Source of the DNA: Delphinapterus leucas | Taxonomy: Eukaryota; Chordata; Mammalia; Artiodactyla; Monodontidae | Assembly (NCBI RefSeq): GCF_002288925.2 | Contig: NW_022098050.1 | Location: 6,890,710 to 6,954,709 of the forward strand | DNA length: 64,000 nucleotides | Direction of reading: 5' to 3' | In this document: piece after piece, positions 45,590 to 57,640 of the stretch | How positions within the stretch are numbered: position 1 is the stretch's first letter | Layout of the letters: each line of letters begins with the position of its first letter | Translations under genes and position numbers: made by a program | Notes under the pieces: generated by a model | What the model was told of the DNA's origin: nothing | Database searches by the model: none | The model's input: the letters and a program-made list of their open reading frames with translations, nothing else

Positions 45590-46180
45590 TGAGCATCTAC
45601 TGAATGCTAGACACTGACTAGTGAGCAAATAGTGAGGGAAACAGACATGGGCATTGCCCCATGGACCTGACAGCCTGTGATGATAGAGATTGGCATTGAT
45701 CAAATAATTACATGGAGAAATATGTGATGCAAAACTCTGAAAAGAGCTGGAAAAGAAATCACAGGATGCTCTGAGGCCTGTTCTAGGTCTAGAGGGTGAC
45801 TTGTAAAATTTTCTGGAGGAGGGGGACATTTGAGTTGATTTGGATTTGTGGGTGAAAGGTACCAATGAAGCAGAGGGGATTGGAGTGGCCATGGGCATAC
45901 CAGCAAAAGGGAAGGGCACGCTGGCAGGGTGTGGCCTGGCCCTTGAATGGGAAGGAGAGCAGGAAATGGAGCTAGAGATCGGCAGGGGCCAGATTCTGTA
46001 GAGACTGGTGGGCCGTGGGAAGATGTTGTTTTTTCATGGGGAAACTGTGAAGGATTTTATGCAGGAGGGTGCGATCAGGTTTGCATTCTGAGAAAGTTCG
46101 TTCGGTTGTGGTATGGAAAACAGATTGGAGGGGCTAAGAATGGAAGCCAGGAGAACAGTTAGGGTAGACCAGGTAAGAGA
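45590..46180 (-). repeat. L2
   Basis: Antisense L2 3' half: 'tgagcatctactgaatgcta', 'gggcattgccccatggacct', 'ggggacatttgagttgattt', 'cagcaaaagggaagggcacg' and 'cagattctgtagagactggt'. Confidence 0.8.
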
Positions 46181-46434
46181 GGACAGAAGCTTGGTTTGGG
46201 GACTTGGCTGTGTGAGTGGAGACAAGAGAAGGGATCTCTAGAGAGAATTAAGAAGTAAACTTAACAGCACTAGGTGATGGATTGGCTATGAGGGTCAGAG
46301 ACTGACTCGTGACCTCTGACTTTATCAGTAAAGCCCCAAGAACCACGCACATGCTGATAAGCATTTTAGACATTGCCAGCCAACTCAGAAGTGTCCGAGG
46401 GTGATCACTGGGCCCGAGAGAGCATTAAATTGGG

Positions 46435-46535
46435 TGAGAACACTTTTCTAGGTGATGACCCTGCAGTCTTCGTAAACCACTGAACTCTTCTAGACCTAAA
46501 TTTTGTCATCTGCAAAATAAATGGGTCATATTAGA
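46435..46535 (+). repeat. MIR fragment
   Basis: 'aaccactgaactcttctaga' followed by 'ttgtcatctgcaaaataaat' is the forward MIR core. Confidence 0.65.
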
Positions 46536-46644
46536 TGGTCTCCATACATGAGCTGCATACTGCTCCCTGTTTATTCTTCAGTGGCAAATAAATTTTGGAT
46601 TTTCTATATTAACATTTTACATTTGCAGAACACCTTTTATTGTG

Positions 46645-46646
<2 letters not shown>

Positions 46647-46689
<43 letters not shown>
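46647..46689 (+). repeat. (GT)n microsatellite
   Basis: About 21 gt units; a Cys/Val-repeat frame across it is an artefact. Confidence 0.97.
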
Positions 46690-46699
46690 GGTGTGCGGG

Positions 46700-46850
46700 G
46701 AGGTTCATAGATTTTCATAACAACCTTGTGAGCTTTTAAGGTTTTCTCCAATAGCCAGACCAGGAGACTGAGACCCAGGGAGATTGGGTTTGTCTGAGCT
46801 TACTAATTGTTGGCAAAATTAGAGGCCTTAAGTCTCCTAATTCCTTGTAT
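46700..46850 (-). repeat. MIR
   Basis: 'tcataacaaccttgtgagct', 'aggagactgagacccaggga' are reverse MIR. Confidence 0.7.
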
Positions 46851-47649
46851 GACCCCTTTATATTAGATCTTTCTGCCTTCTATTTTATATTTGTATTTCT
46901 TTATATTCTTTTTATTCCCCTGCCACTTCATCATTAAGTATTCTATCCAGGGAGGCAGAGCGAGGCCCTGCAACTCACTTTAGGCAGTTCTGATATTTGG
47001 TTTGAAACTACAGGCTCACTTGAAGCTTGAGACTTCTTTGTGATTATTCTTGCTACTCCTGACCCAGTTACTAAGAATAATTAATACTTTGGGCAAATTC
47101 CAAGTGTTTATGTAGGGAAAATGTAAGCAGACACAGAGGACGTGAAACACTGGCCTGATTATGATGAAGTCTATCATTATGGTGTTTTTCAACTTTTGCT
47201 TCCAAACCAGGCAGTTACCATTTTACAAGTAGATTTGGCTCTAAAACAGCCTTATAAATGATGGTGAGTTTGGGCGTTGTTCATTTCTGGAACCCTATTT
47301 GATACATTCTTGTATCTCAAAAGAGTTTTAGCTCAAGAGAAAACTCCAGCCCAATGAATAGCTTTTATTTGAAGACAGTCTTTCCTTTCTACTTAACTGA
47401 GCTGGACAGTTATGTAGAGGGTCATTTTGGTCTTCATTCAACAAACAAATATCCAGCCAGCCCTGACTGTGTACCTACCATTATGCCACTTCTTACTTTT
47501 TCTCTTCTGGAACCGTCTAGCTTTTAAAACCAAGTGTACTGCTTTAGTAATAAAAACTAGAGAAACAGAAAGAAGAAGGCCTACAAAGGCCCAGAAATCC
47601 CAAGCATTTCATAGGCTTAAAAGCCTGAAAAGTCCATAGACCAAGAAGG
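46851..47649. other. Unassigned DNA
   Basis: No gene or repeat recognised with confidence. Confidence 0.4.
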
Positions 47650-48175
47650 ATCTTTTGCCTCTGTTTCACTCTCTACTGCTGTGAAAAAGCCAGCCTCCAA
47701 ACTTAGTGCTCTTAAATGACAATACGTTTATTACATCTCAAGATTTTGTGGGTGACTAATTTGGGGCAGGGTTCTCCTGGGCTGTTCTTCTGTTCCATTG
47801 ATTGGGGTTACTAGGTGGTATTCAGTTAATGGCTCGTCTGGTCTGGAAGGTCCAGGATGGCTTCAGTCACATCTATGGCACTCTGGTGGGAATGGCTGGA
47901 AGGCCATCAATGTAGGCACAGAGCCTCTCCACTGGGTCTCTCTAGAAGCGTAGTCAAACTTCTTGCATGATGGTTCAGGGTTCCAAAAGACCAAGTTAGA
48001 AGGTGCTGGTTCTTAAAGGCTGGAGCTAGAACTAGCATAGCATCACTTCTGACATCCTTTGTTGATCAAAGGAGTCACAGTGTAGACCAAATTCAAGGAG
48101 TGAAGAAACAGACCATACCTCTTGATGGAAGACGTGTCAAAGAATTTGTAGTCATCTTTAATCCGCCATACATTT
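47650..48175 (-). mobile_element. LTR family C-related relic
   Basis: 'gtctggaaggtccaggatgg', 'ggtctctctagaagcgtagt', 'gcatagcatcacttctgaca' and 'gtcaaagaatttgtagtcat' follow the same plan as 28288-28742, more distantly. Old ERVL/MaLR-type LTR in antisense. Confidence 0.6.
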
Positions 48176-48599
48176 AGATTTATAATTCTTTTATTTTTTT
48201 CAGTCCCAGCACTAAGCCTTGGTGTACCATTTACTCCAGGAGTTAGTATTGTTCTAGCCCCCACTAACTTTCTTGGTCTGGTTTGTCCACATTTGGGACC
48301 CATTGATGAAGAGTGCTTTCTCTTATTCCCAGCTTCCAGGGCCTGCTCAGGGATCCGCTGGGTCCTTCTCCTTTGCATGTTCTTGATGCTTCCTTGAAGG
48401 ATCTTGCCCTGAATAGGCTTCTGAGCTACTGGAAGAGTGTAGTGTATTTAAAAAAATTAATCCTAATGAACCTCTTCCATTTATATTAGTGAATCACTCT
48501 TTGGTGGGTTGGTTTTCAGACTGTGTGATAAAAACAAAATGACTCTAGGAAGTGTGTTGGTGAATCATATTGGGGTGCAAATTTCCATCCACACTGGTC
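48176..48599. other. Unassigned DNA
   Basis: The 111-codon minus frame (48378-48043) overlaps the LTR relic and has no domain. Confidence 0.4.
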
Positions 48600-48935
48600 T
48601 TTAATTCTTCAAGTGCGCCAGGCTCTTTCCCACTTAAGGAACTTTGTGCATGCCTTTTCACCTGTCTGGAACAGCTTGTCTCCACTCTGATGGGCTAACA
48701 CCCACTTAATCTAGGGATGGTAGCTCAAATGGCATTCATCCAGGAAGGCCTTTGTTCAGTCTTTTATGTAAATTAGCCTCCTCTTGACCTTCTAGCCCTT
48801 TTAGTACACATTACAATTTGTAATTAGGTATTTATTTTCATGGTTTTTTTGTCATTTGCTTTCCCTATGATGTGTAAGCTTCTTGAGGATATGGATAATA
48901 TGTCTTATTCACTGCTATGAATGAATGGATGTATA
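48600..48935 (+). repeat. L2 3' half
   Basis: 'ccttttcacctgtctggaac', 'tcatccaggaaggcctttgt', 'gtaagcttcttgaggatatg' and 'tcactgctatgaatgaatgg' are forward L2. Confidence 0.82.
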
Positions 48936-48942
48936 TGTGTTT

Positions 48943-48944
<2 letters not shown>

Positions 48945-48987
<43 letters not shown>
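48945..48987 (+). repeat. (TG)n microsatellite
   Basis: About 21 tg units directly after the L2 tail. Confidence 0.97.
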
Positions 48988-48989
<2 letters not shown>

Positions 48990-49299
48990 AAAGTACCACA
49001 CAGGCAGGCTATCCTATCTCAAATTGTGCCCCAGGGGTCAGCTCCCAGAGCATTTTCTCCTGTCTCCATTACTCTGTACACTCAAAGCAGTGTTTTAGAG
49101 GTGTTCTCATGCTGATGGCAGCAGACTGTGTGACTCTGGAGGAGGAAATCACTTTTTTATAGGTCAAGGTCAGCTTGATATTGACCTCCTATCTGGACTC
49201 CTGTCTCAGAAAATTGTTGAAGATGGAATTGGAGGAAGGACAGGAAAGAAGCAGGAACAATGACAGATAGTTACCCGAGAATTGCTTTTTTCTCTTTTC

Positions 49300-49645
49300 A
49301 TAGTACTGGTATTTTCAGCTGGGCACCTGTTGTTCAGAATAATGAATACATTTCCTAGCCTCCCTTGCAGCTAGGTGTGGCCATGTGTCTATATTCTGGC
49401 CAATGGGATTTAAGCAGAATCATTATGTAATGTTTTTTTTTTTACCAACCTTTTGTCTACCTGTTTCTTATAATCCAGTTGCTGCCACCTTGGCTCATGA
49501 AGACAAGAGCCAGATACTCAGAATGGTGGAGCAGTGAGTTGGAAGGAATTTGCATTGCTGAGGACTTCAAGAGCAGAGCTGCCATATTAGCCTTGGCCTG
49601 CATATTTTTAGACTTTCATAGGAGAATAAAGTAAAGGTCTACCAT
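49300..49645 (+). mobile_element. Probable MaLR/ERVL-type LTR relic
   Basis: 'ctagcctcccttgcagctag', 'gtgtggccatgtgtctatat', 'ctggccaatgggatttaagc', 'tggctcatgaagacaagagc' and 'ggagaataaagtaaaggtct' give the usual order of this LTR-like repeat; an AATAAA is present near 49624. Confidence 0.6.
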
Positions 49646-50642
49646 TTTAAAATGAAGTGTTTTCTTTATAGGTTTTCTGTCCATCTTTGGCAAAGTTTAT
49701 CTTAATGGGTACAAAATTATTTCTGGCGTTAGATTACGTGAGATTGGTCCCCAATAATGTCAGAAAAACAAAGGAAAGGATAATACCAATGGTAGGACAG
49801 AGAAAGCATCACTAACCATGGGTTCTATGGTATTTCTTAAAAGGTAGATTTTTAATAGGGGAACAGTTATGGTAATGAAAATGATATCTCGATGTGGAAT
49901 TTCTTCAATCCTCATTTCAGGCTCTTTTTTATTGACTGTCACAAAAGATTCGGAAAATTGTTCCACTCCTAGAAGGCTTTCTGATTTCACCAGTGTCTTC
50001 TGCTATATCTTAAAGCACAAATTGATTCCTTTATTACTGTTAGAAAGTTCACCTGCCAGGTTATACTGATTTCCTGGAGTTATTTTAGACAAAGGAAAGG
50101 TCACGTTGTTTTTTACTAAAGATATGTTTTTCCTCCTGTATCACTTGCCTGCTTTTCTTTTTTCAGCTTTTCTTTTGTGATAAATGTCTTAAATAAGGCA
50201 TTTCCCCAATATATTTAAAGCAATAATACTTAACCTTTGTACAACCCTTTCATCTCCAGAGTCTTTTACAACAGGTACTGAAATCAGAAAACTTCCTGCA
50301 AAGGCCATTGGTGCTACAAGTGAGTAAGGGGAGTTTTGAGTTCATGAACTATTAGGTACAATTTTAAGAGTAGCAAAAAAATATCATGAAGAGTCTAGTT
50401 GTGCACGATGCTGTGCTTGGTGTTAATGCAAAGAATTCGGGGCCCTAAAGAGTCTTGTCTAGTAGAAAGTCTCACATGATACATCTGTGAGCATTGGGCA
50501 TGGAAAGTGGCATCTCAATCATGACTGCTCTCGTTCTAGTCCCTTCCATTCACTCTTCTTTCCTTTCTCTGCCCTTCCCCTTTCTTTAACCCCATCTTTA
50601 CAAATATTCCACGTTCGTCTTACAGGGATGCTTTTCCCCATG
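49646..50642. other. Unassigned DNA
   Basis: No gene or named repeat recognised; frames of 60-76 codons lack domains. Confidence 0.4.
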
Positions 50643-50885
50643 GTCTTAGTTTGGGTTTCCTTAGAAGCAGACCCTGAGATAAGGATTTGAAGTCAAGGAG
50701 TATATTTGAAAAGTGATCAGATTAGAACTATTAGGGGAAGGGAGGAAGGGACAGAAGGAAAGGAAGAATGAGCAGGTTATCAGTGTCGACAACTGAGGCT
50801 CAATCCCTCTGAGGACCTCTGGGAGACAGTGAAGAATGCGATTTTGTGTTGTCTCACCTGAGGGCTGAGGGAGCTAGGTTATTTA
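50643..50885 (+). repeat. Unnamed interspersed repeat, copy 2
   Basis: 'tagtttgggtttccttagaa', 'aaggatttgaagtcaaggag' and 'caactgaggctcaatccctc' parallel 43558-43890 in the same orientation. Confidence 0.55.
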
Positions 50886-51139
50886 CTGTAAATAAAGTTA
50901 AAGGAAAAAGAAGTGTTTGAGTACAACTGATTTTGTTTATATGCCTTCTAGAACTATTTGATTTACCAAACTATGTGCATGTACAGCTAATAAAAAATAT
51001 AGAGATTACTATTAAGAAGTATATCTGTTTACCTATATCAAATCTGATAAGTTTAACATTCTAACAGAGGACCTTTTTCTACTCCACTTCATTAATATTT
51101 ATTATTATTTTTAATTTGACTTTGAGGCTCAAGGAGTAC

Positions 51140-51690
51140 TTCTGAGCAGCCACTGAGTATGTGGCATTATACTAGGTACTGGGAGAGAGTAAAGGGATTT
51201 GGAATATAGAGAAACTTTAGTTCCAGCCTTCTAGAATGTATAACAGAGCAGGGAGAAAAGTCATGTGCTTGCTATAAATTATAGATATTATATAATTTCT
51301 ATGATTTATTAGAAACTAATTTTAAGGTTGTATACAAGCTGGTGTAAGGCAGTGTCAAGTAAGATAATACATGGTTATGCTAAAGGAATGATAAATAAGG
51401 GAAATACCACTGTAGGAGGAAGTGCAGGAGAAAGTGAATTTAGTGCTTTACCTGAAGGATCTGGCTTACAGAAAAGAAAGAGGGAGGGAAGTGCAGAGAG
51501 GTGGAATGATATAAGCAAGATCATGGTGGTTTTCCATTAGGTGTCCAGTTGCAGAGGGAGACTGGTGAAACTGATCAGATGGGACCAAGTGATGAAGGGC
51601 CAGGTAGGCCCAGGTGATGGAAGACCTTGACAACCAGGCAGAGGTCTGGGAACTGGATTCAATTCGGAAATTAGGGAAGACGCAGATTCA
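51140..51690 (-). repeat. L2
   Basis: Antisense L2 order: 'ttatactaggtactgggaga', 'tagttccagccttctagaat', 'tgatataagcaagatcatgg', 'gatgaagggccaggtaggcc'. Confidence 0.7.
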
Positions 51691-51734
51691 AAAGATTTAA
51701 AAAATTTTCCTGGCTAATATGAGATTGCTTTTTT

Positions 51735-52018
51735 CCTTTTTTTAAAAAATTGAAGTATAGTTGATATACAATAGTATATGTTACAGGAGACTGCTTATTT
51801 TTAGTTGAAGTATAATTTACATAAAATAAGATGATCATCTTTTATTTTTCATCCTGTGCTGTGTAGCTGCTTCCAACTAGCTATCTATTTTATGTTTGGT
51901 AGTGTATATATGTCCCTGCCACTCTCTCACTTCGTCCCAGCTTACCCTTCCCCCCTCCCCGTGTCCTCAAGTCCATTCTCTACGTCTGCGTCTTTATTCC
52001 TGTCCTGCCCCTAGGTTC
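51735..52018 (-). mobile_element. L1 3' end (two antisense segments)
   Basis: 51738-51790 reads 'attgaagtatagttgatata', a variant L1 3' terminus. 51850-52015 reads 'gtagctgcttccaactagct', 'gtagtgtatatatgtccctg' and 'tcctcaagtccattctctac', matching 22936-23086. The two parts may be separate insertions or one rearranged copy. Confidence 0.8.
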
Positions 52019-52519
52019 ATCAGAACCATTAAGACAAGGCCCAGAAGAATGAAGAAATAGTAGCTTTGAGATGCTGGAGGTGGCACCAATCCATCCTTTA
52101 ATAACATATATTAAAAAACTTTTCATTGAAGCTGTAAAACAAATTCTGCTTGAAACACTCATTCAAGTCCTTGGCTAAAGCAGATGAACAAGAGTTTGTA
52201 TAAGGATTACAATTGAAGTATAAATTAGAACAATTTAAATCAGGGGACCTAATTACCTCTCCTTACCATAAAAAGAAATGAAATTGATTAAAAGTTAAAA
52301 AGAAATTATTGTTTCCAGACCTATGTAGTATATGGAGCAGAAAGAACAAATGGAATAATAACTTTACATATTATTATAAAACCTAAGAATAAAAAGGAAA
52401 TAGCCCATTCACCACATACTGGATTTAATAAGAAAAGGCAAGAATAAAGCAAGTAATACTTTGACACACCATGAGCTAAATTTTTAAATAATATACACGT
52501 GTTTTTTATGATAAAAGTT
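52019..52519. other. Unassigned A/T-rich DNA
   Basis: No gene or repeat recognised. Confidence 0.4.
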
Positions 52520-52749
52520 TTTTTATAATAAAAAAATAGGATGATCAGTTCTTAAGTGCACAGTTTGATGAATTTCTACAAATGTAATCACCATTACATG
52601 GGTAATTGCTGCCCATGTATCCACCACCCAGGTAAAGATATGAAACATTTCCATCACCCAAGAAGGGCCTTTTATGTACCTTCCCAGTGAATAACTGCCC
52701 CAACCTCATCTCTTAACTCCTATTAAGAGATGTTGTTGAAACTGTTCTT

Positions 52750-53075
52750 TTCTTTTTTTTTTTTTTTTTTTTTTTTTTNNNNNNNNNNNNNNNNNNNNNN
52801 NNNNNNNNNNNNNNNNNNNNNNNNNNNNNNNNNNNNNNNNNNNNNNNNNNNNNNNNNNNNNNNNNNNNNNNNNNNNNNTTTTTGCTGTATGCGGGCCTCT
52901 CACTGTTGTGGCCTCTCCCGTTGTGGAGCACAGGCTCTGGACGCACAGGCTCAGCGGCCATGGCTCACAGGCCCAGCCGCTCCGCAGCATGTGGGATCTT
53001 CCCGGACAGGGGCACGAACCGGTGTCCCCTGCATCGGCAGGCGGACTCTCAACCACTGCGCCACCAGGGAAGCCC
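52750..53075 (-). mobile_element. CHR-type SINE containing an assembly gap
   Basis: Poly-T at 52753-52778, then 100 N, then the SINE body with its head at the right ('ccactgcgccaccagggaag'). A perfect 15-bp duplication, gttgaaactgttctt, flanks it at 52735-52749 and 53076-53090. The body after the gap is complete, so the gap falls in the A-tail region. Confidence 0.95.
52779..52878. other. Assembly gap of exactly 100 N
   Basis: The run of N has a round length typical of a placeholder for a gap of unknown size. It starts in the SINE poly-T, which is a common place for assembly failure. Confidence 0.99.
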
Positions 53076-53545
53076 GTTGAAACTGTTCTTGAACTTCACA
53101 TAAATTGAATCTTACAGTATAAATTCTTTTATGACTAGCTTCTTTCACTCAACTTAATATTTTGAGATAAGTAGTTCCTTTTTATTGCTAAGTAGCATTC
53201 CATTGAATGAATATGCTACAATTTGTTTATCAGTTCTCCCATTAATGGAAATGTAGATTGTTTCCAGTTGTGTGCTCTTATGAATAAAACATCTGTGAAC
53301 ATTCTTGCACATCTTTTAGTAGACACATGCACTCGTTTCTCCAGGAGTTGGGGTCATTGGGTCATAGGGCAAACATGTTTATCTTTAGTAGTTACTGCCA
53401 AGTAGTTCTCTGAGGTGACTGTTAACAGTTTATACTCAGACCAGCAATGGACAAGAGATGCATTTCTTCATAACCACGTCAATACTTGGTATTGTTAGTG
53501 TTTTCAATTTTTGCCATTCTGGTGGGTATGCAGTGCAAAACAATT

Positions 53546-54094
53546 TTTTTAAAGAAAGATTAATTATAGATTAAATAAAGGGTGGGTTGGCTAGGAGAGG
53601 AAGACGAGACACAGGTAAACCAGTTACAGAGCTGTTGTCCCAATGCCAATGGGAGGACTCAAGATCCTGGCCCCAGGAGAATATAAGAACCTGGTGGGGA
53701 AGGGTTTAAACTGAGTGACTTAAGAGAGCTTGGCAGGGTCTCAGGCTTTATTCTCAGTATGTCTCTTCTGAAAAATTTTCTAAGAAGAATTTTCTTCTTA
53801 GAAAAATCTTTCAGAGTTTAAGTCACTTGCTATTAACTGTAGCCAGAGGAGTGGGATCACCTTTAATTAATCTGCCTGAGCAAGATCTTATTGTATTGTG
53901 GACACTGCAAATATTTGAAGAAACTTACTAGGAGAGCCTGGGTTTCAGGAATGACAGGGTTTGCCGTGGGTTAAATGAAATGCCACATGAGGATTTTTAA
54001 TGTACTTTTCTGTTTGCTCCTTGCCTTGAGCACCAGGTATTAGGATTCCTTCTTCCTTCTCTCCTGTATTCCCTCCCCCTCTCCTTCCTTCTTT
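53546..54094. other. Unassigned DNA with a strong hairpin
   Basis: No named repeat. An inverted repeat at 53768-53813 could form a stem of about 21 paired bases; see findings. Confidence 0.45.
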
Positions 54095-54760
54095 CCTTCC
54101 ATTAATCCATCAGTGAGTAAACATTTTCTGAGGGCCTGCTCTGTGCCAGGCCCTGGCTGGGTGCCATGGTGGATCCAAAAATTAATTTTGCATGTTCCAG
54201 TCTTCCGAGAGTTCAGTGCATTCAGTAGAGGATTTGACAAATAAAAATTTAAAAACTACAATATCAGCCAATGCCATGTAAAACTCCACTGTCCTGTGTC
54301 TGTGACAACCTCCCCCTCCCCACCCCTGCCCCGCCACTTATGACTTCTATGAATAGAGAACATATTTAGGTTTGAAATAGAGGGTGGAGTGGATATCAGA
54401 GAAAGTTTCTAGCTTGAGGTAGCACCTAGATTAAGGCAAGGATGAGTAAAATTTCAGTAGCAAAGATGAAGGAAAAGTACAATAATAATAAGGAACAGCC
54501 TAAGTAAAGGTGTGGAGAGGCAAAATTTAGGGCACAGTGAGGGAATTACAAATAGTAGGATTTGGCCAGAACCTAAGGCATGTGGAGAGTAGTAGTAGTT
54601 GTTGTAGATCAAGTAGGAAGGGAGGACACAGCTGGAGCAGGAGCCAGGTTGCAAATTTTGTTTATTTGGTGGGCAGTAGGGAGCCATTGAAGGTTTTTGG
54701 TGAGAGCAACATAATCAAAGCTACCTTTTGTAAAGATTCCTTTGGCACTGATAAACTGTA
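54095..54760 (-). repeat. L2
   Basis: Antisense L2: 'gagggcctgctctgtgccag', 'gccctggctgggtgccatgg', 'ggtgtggagaggcaaaattt', 'aggatttggccagaacctaa', 'agtagggagccattgaaggt'. Confidence 0.82.
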
Positions 54761-55129
54761 AGGCTGAAGGCATGATAATGTTTCAGGAGGCTGTTATAAC
54801 AGTCTAGGGAAGAATTAATGAGGGCATTTATTAGGTGGGCTGGGATAGGAAGGAGGGTATAGGTACTAAGAGAAATAATTAGAAAAGAAAGAGGGTTCAG
54901 CGAGAAAAAGGAGGGAAAGGGAAGGCAGAACAGAAGCAACAGTTTTTTCTTTTATAATGCCGTATTTTGAAAGTGAGTCAGACTTCGCGTGGGGTAGCGG
55001 TGGGTGGTGATCAGGATTGAATTCCTGTTAGGAGGAGGTAGCTGAGCTGTGGGCAAGAGGTCGGAAAGACTCAGAGTGGACTATTCTGCTGTGCTCAGCA
55101 TGGAATTACTTAAGAAACAAGACCCAACC
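54761..55129. other. Unassigned DNA, possibly L2-flanking
   Basis: The purine-rich 54800-54940 block may still be decayed L2. No gene seen. Confidence 0.4.
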
Positions 55130-56940
55130 AAAGCCAAAATCCCCATTCATTCACCCCACACTTTCCTGCTGCTGTTCCAGCTTGCTCTTGCCTTTCATGG
55201 TCAAACTTCTAGAAAAAGTACATCCTCTGCCATCATTTCTTCACTTCCTACACACTCAGCTCCCTCTCATCTGGCTCTCACTACCGTCGCTGCAACAAAA
55301 CTGCGCTCATTAAGTCACCAGTGCCTTCCATGAGGCTGGAGTTAGTGGCTAGGCTCCTGTTTCATCTCACCTGAAGTCTCAGCTGTGTTCAACACCATCG
55401 GCCACTCCCCCTACTTAAAATGCTCTCCTCTCGGATTCTGTGACCCCACTTCTCTTAGTTTTCCTCTTATTTCTCTGGCTACTCCTGTTCAGTCTTATTT
55501 TCTAGCTCATCCCCCTTTACTAAGCCAGCACATGTTGGAGATTTTAGGCCTTCCGTTGTTTCTGCCCTGTGCTTGTTCCCTGATTGACCCCATTAGGAAC
55601 TCATAACTTCTCTTTTGATCTATATGCTAATGATGCCTAAATTTCTACCTGTAGCCTAGATACTTCTCTGCTGAGCAGAGGACCTATAAACCTAGCTGGC
55701 TACTTGATCTGTCCACTTGAATGTCTCAAAAGCAGGCCAAACTCAGAATTGCAAAACTGAATTCATGATATCTTCCCTCTGCAGGTGTTCCTCTTTATCA
55801 TAATTGGCACCACCAGCCATCCATTTATGCATTCCAGGAGCTGGAGAAACAGTCTTGACCATCCTCTCTCTCTCTTAATTCCTCCCATCAAATCCATTAA
55901 TTTCTTGTTGGTTTTACTTCCTAAAATATTTCTCAAACCCATTCATTTCTTCACCTTAGTCTAAGCTGCTATATTGGCCACTGTCATGAGCTCAACCTGA
56001 ATCTGAGTCCACTTGGCTCCCCACTTCAGTACATCTTCCACTCAGGAGCCAGTGTGTGAAACTTTCTAGGCTTAAATAGCCTCATGTTCGTCTCTTCTTT
56101 AAATAGTATCATGTTAGTCTCTTCTTAAAAGACTTCAATGGTTTTCCATTGCTCACAGAACAAAGACCAAAAGGTTCAACTGGCCTTGAAGACCCTACAA
56201 GGGCTGGCCATTACCCTCCTCTTCAGCTTTACCACTCCTCCCTTTTCTCCCTTCTCTTTATGCTCCAGCCACTCAGACCTTTCCTCTGTGCCTCCTGCTC
56301 CCCACACCCACTCCGCCAACAAGACTTATGCAGCTGCAGATTACCCAGAACAATCCCTGCTTCCTCCTTCCTCTACCCAGGTGACTTCAACTCATGGTTT
56401 GGATCTCAAATTAAATGTCACTTGCTTAGTGGAAGCCTCCCTTGACACCCTAACTTAGATCATAGTAGAGCTCTCTTGTTATATGTCCGTCTAGCACTGG
56501 GCACCTTTCCTTGACAGTACTTTGCACAGTTTATAATGACCCATCTATTACTATGATTCTCTCTCTCTTTTTTTTTTTTTTGCGGTACGCGGGCCTCTCA
56601 CTGTTGTGGCCTCTCCTGTTGCGGAGCACAGGCTCGGGACGCGCAGGCTCAGCGGCCATGGCTCACGGGCCCAGCCGCTCCGTGGCGTGTGGGATCTTCC
56701 CAGACCGGGGTACAAACCCATGTCCCCTGCATCGGCAGGCGGACCCTCAACCACTGCGCCACCAGGGAAGCCCTACTATGATTCTTTGATTAAGGTTCAT
56801 CTACCCCACTGGACTGTAAGGCATATGAGGGCAAGAACAGTGTCAATTTTTGCTCCCTGTTGTCTTGCCAGAGTGCTTGGTTTAGAGCACAACAGGTCTG
56901 GAGCACAACAGGTGTTCAAAAATTTGTGTTGAATAAATAA
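55130..56940 (+). repeat. Long L2 with a nested SINE
   Basis: Forward L2 over about 1.6 kb: 'attaagtcaccagtgccttc', 'ctgatgcctaaatttct'-like text near 55630, 'cttcaatggttttccattgc', 'aaccaaaaggttcaac'-like text near 56165, 'ctggactgtaaggcatatga' and 'gtgttgaataaata' at the end. Part lies within the L2 3' ORF region, which explains frames of 90-106 codons at 55049-55333 and 56138-56458. The SINE at 56561-56773 splits it. Confidence 0.8.
56561..56773 (-). mobile_element. CHR-type SINE inside L2
   Basis: Little-decayed minus-strand copy; (ct)n and poly-T at the left, head at the right ('ccactgcgccaccagggaag'). Perfect 12-bp duplication tactatgattct at 56549-56560 and 56774-56785. Confidence 0.95.
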
Positions 56941-57549
56941 CCTGAGCAAATGGGTTGAGCCAAGCTCTCTAATGGAGGGGTATTGTAGAAGCCTAGGTAC
57001 ACACAGTGGCTTTCCTGTCAGCAATGCCAGCTAAGTATGTTAATACATATTCCAACCAGAGGTTGAAAACTGGGGATCCTGGGTTATATACAGCCTGGTA
57101 GAAATGTTTAGTTTGGTCTGCACAACTTTTTTAGAGAAAAACTTGAACTATATGCAAACATTTCAAAATATGGAGAGTTCATGTAAAAATCTGAATTTCT
57201 GGCTTTTCCTATTTCAGGAAGTTCTGGTGTTACTGGGCCCACATCTTCTTGAAGCAATAATCAACTGGAGTTGAATAGGGGCTGCCCCATTTTGATGGGC
57301 AGTAGCTCTTCAATTCATCATTGTTACCACCCAGCATCCCTCACTTATTTAATTACCTGCCTGGCCTGTCGAAGCATATCCCTCATTGAGTTTGCTATTC
57401 TAGGTGTAAGCTTCCTTTATTAGAAATTGGTGGATCCAACTAATTGGGTAGTGTGATAAAATCCCTGAACTGTTGCCATGAAAAACCACACCATAAATTT
57501 CTTTTCCTGATTCTTAGGAGGGTACCTTAAAAATGCAGAATTCTTTCAT
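56941..57549. other. Unassigned DNA
   Basis: No gene or repeat recognised. Confidence 0.4.
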
Positions 57550-57640
57550 CTAACCCTCTCATTTTAGATATGAAAGAGCTGAGGGCCAGAGTAGGTAATA
57601 ACTTGCCTCACCTCACAAAGCTAGTTCTTTGTCTCTTGGC
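57550..57640 (-). repeat. MIR fragment
   Basis: 'ctcattttagatatgaaaga', 'gctgagggccagagtaggta' and 'acctcacaaagctagttctt' are reverse MIR. Confidence 0.7.

Larger units (their letters stand above)
52520..53545 (-). mobile_element. Old L1M fragment with a nested SINE
   Basis: Antisense L1M: 'gcacagtttgatgaatttct', 'tgtatccaccacccaggtaa', after the SINE 'cttctttcactcaacttaat', 'gtagcattccattgaatgaa' and 'ggtgggtatgcagtgcaaaa'. Confidence 0.85.

Noticed and set aside
46521..46739. Cys-Val repeat protein frame (also 48917-49162)
   Set aside because: Direct translation of (GT)n microsatellites.
56138..56458. 106-codon plus frame with 98- and 94-codon neighbours
   Set aside because: Within a forward L2 element; frames overlap each other and have no splice or start context.
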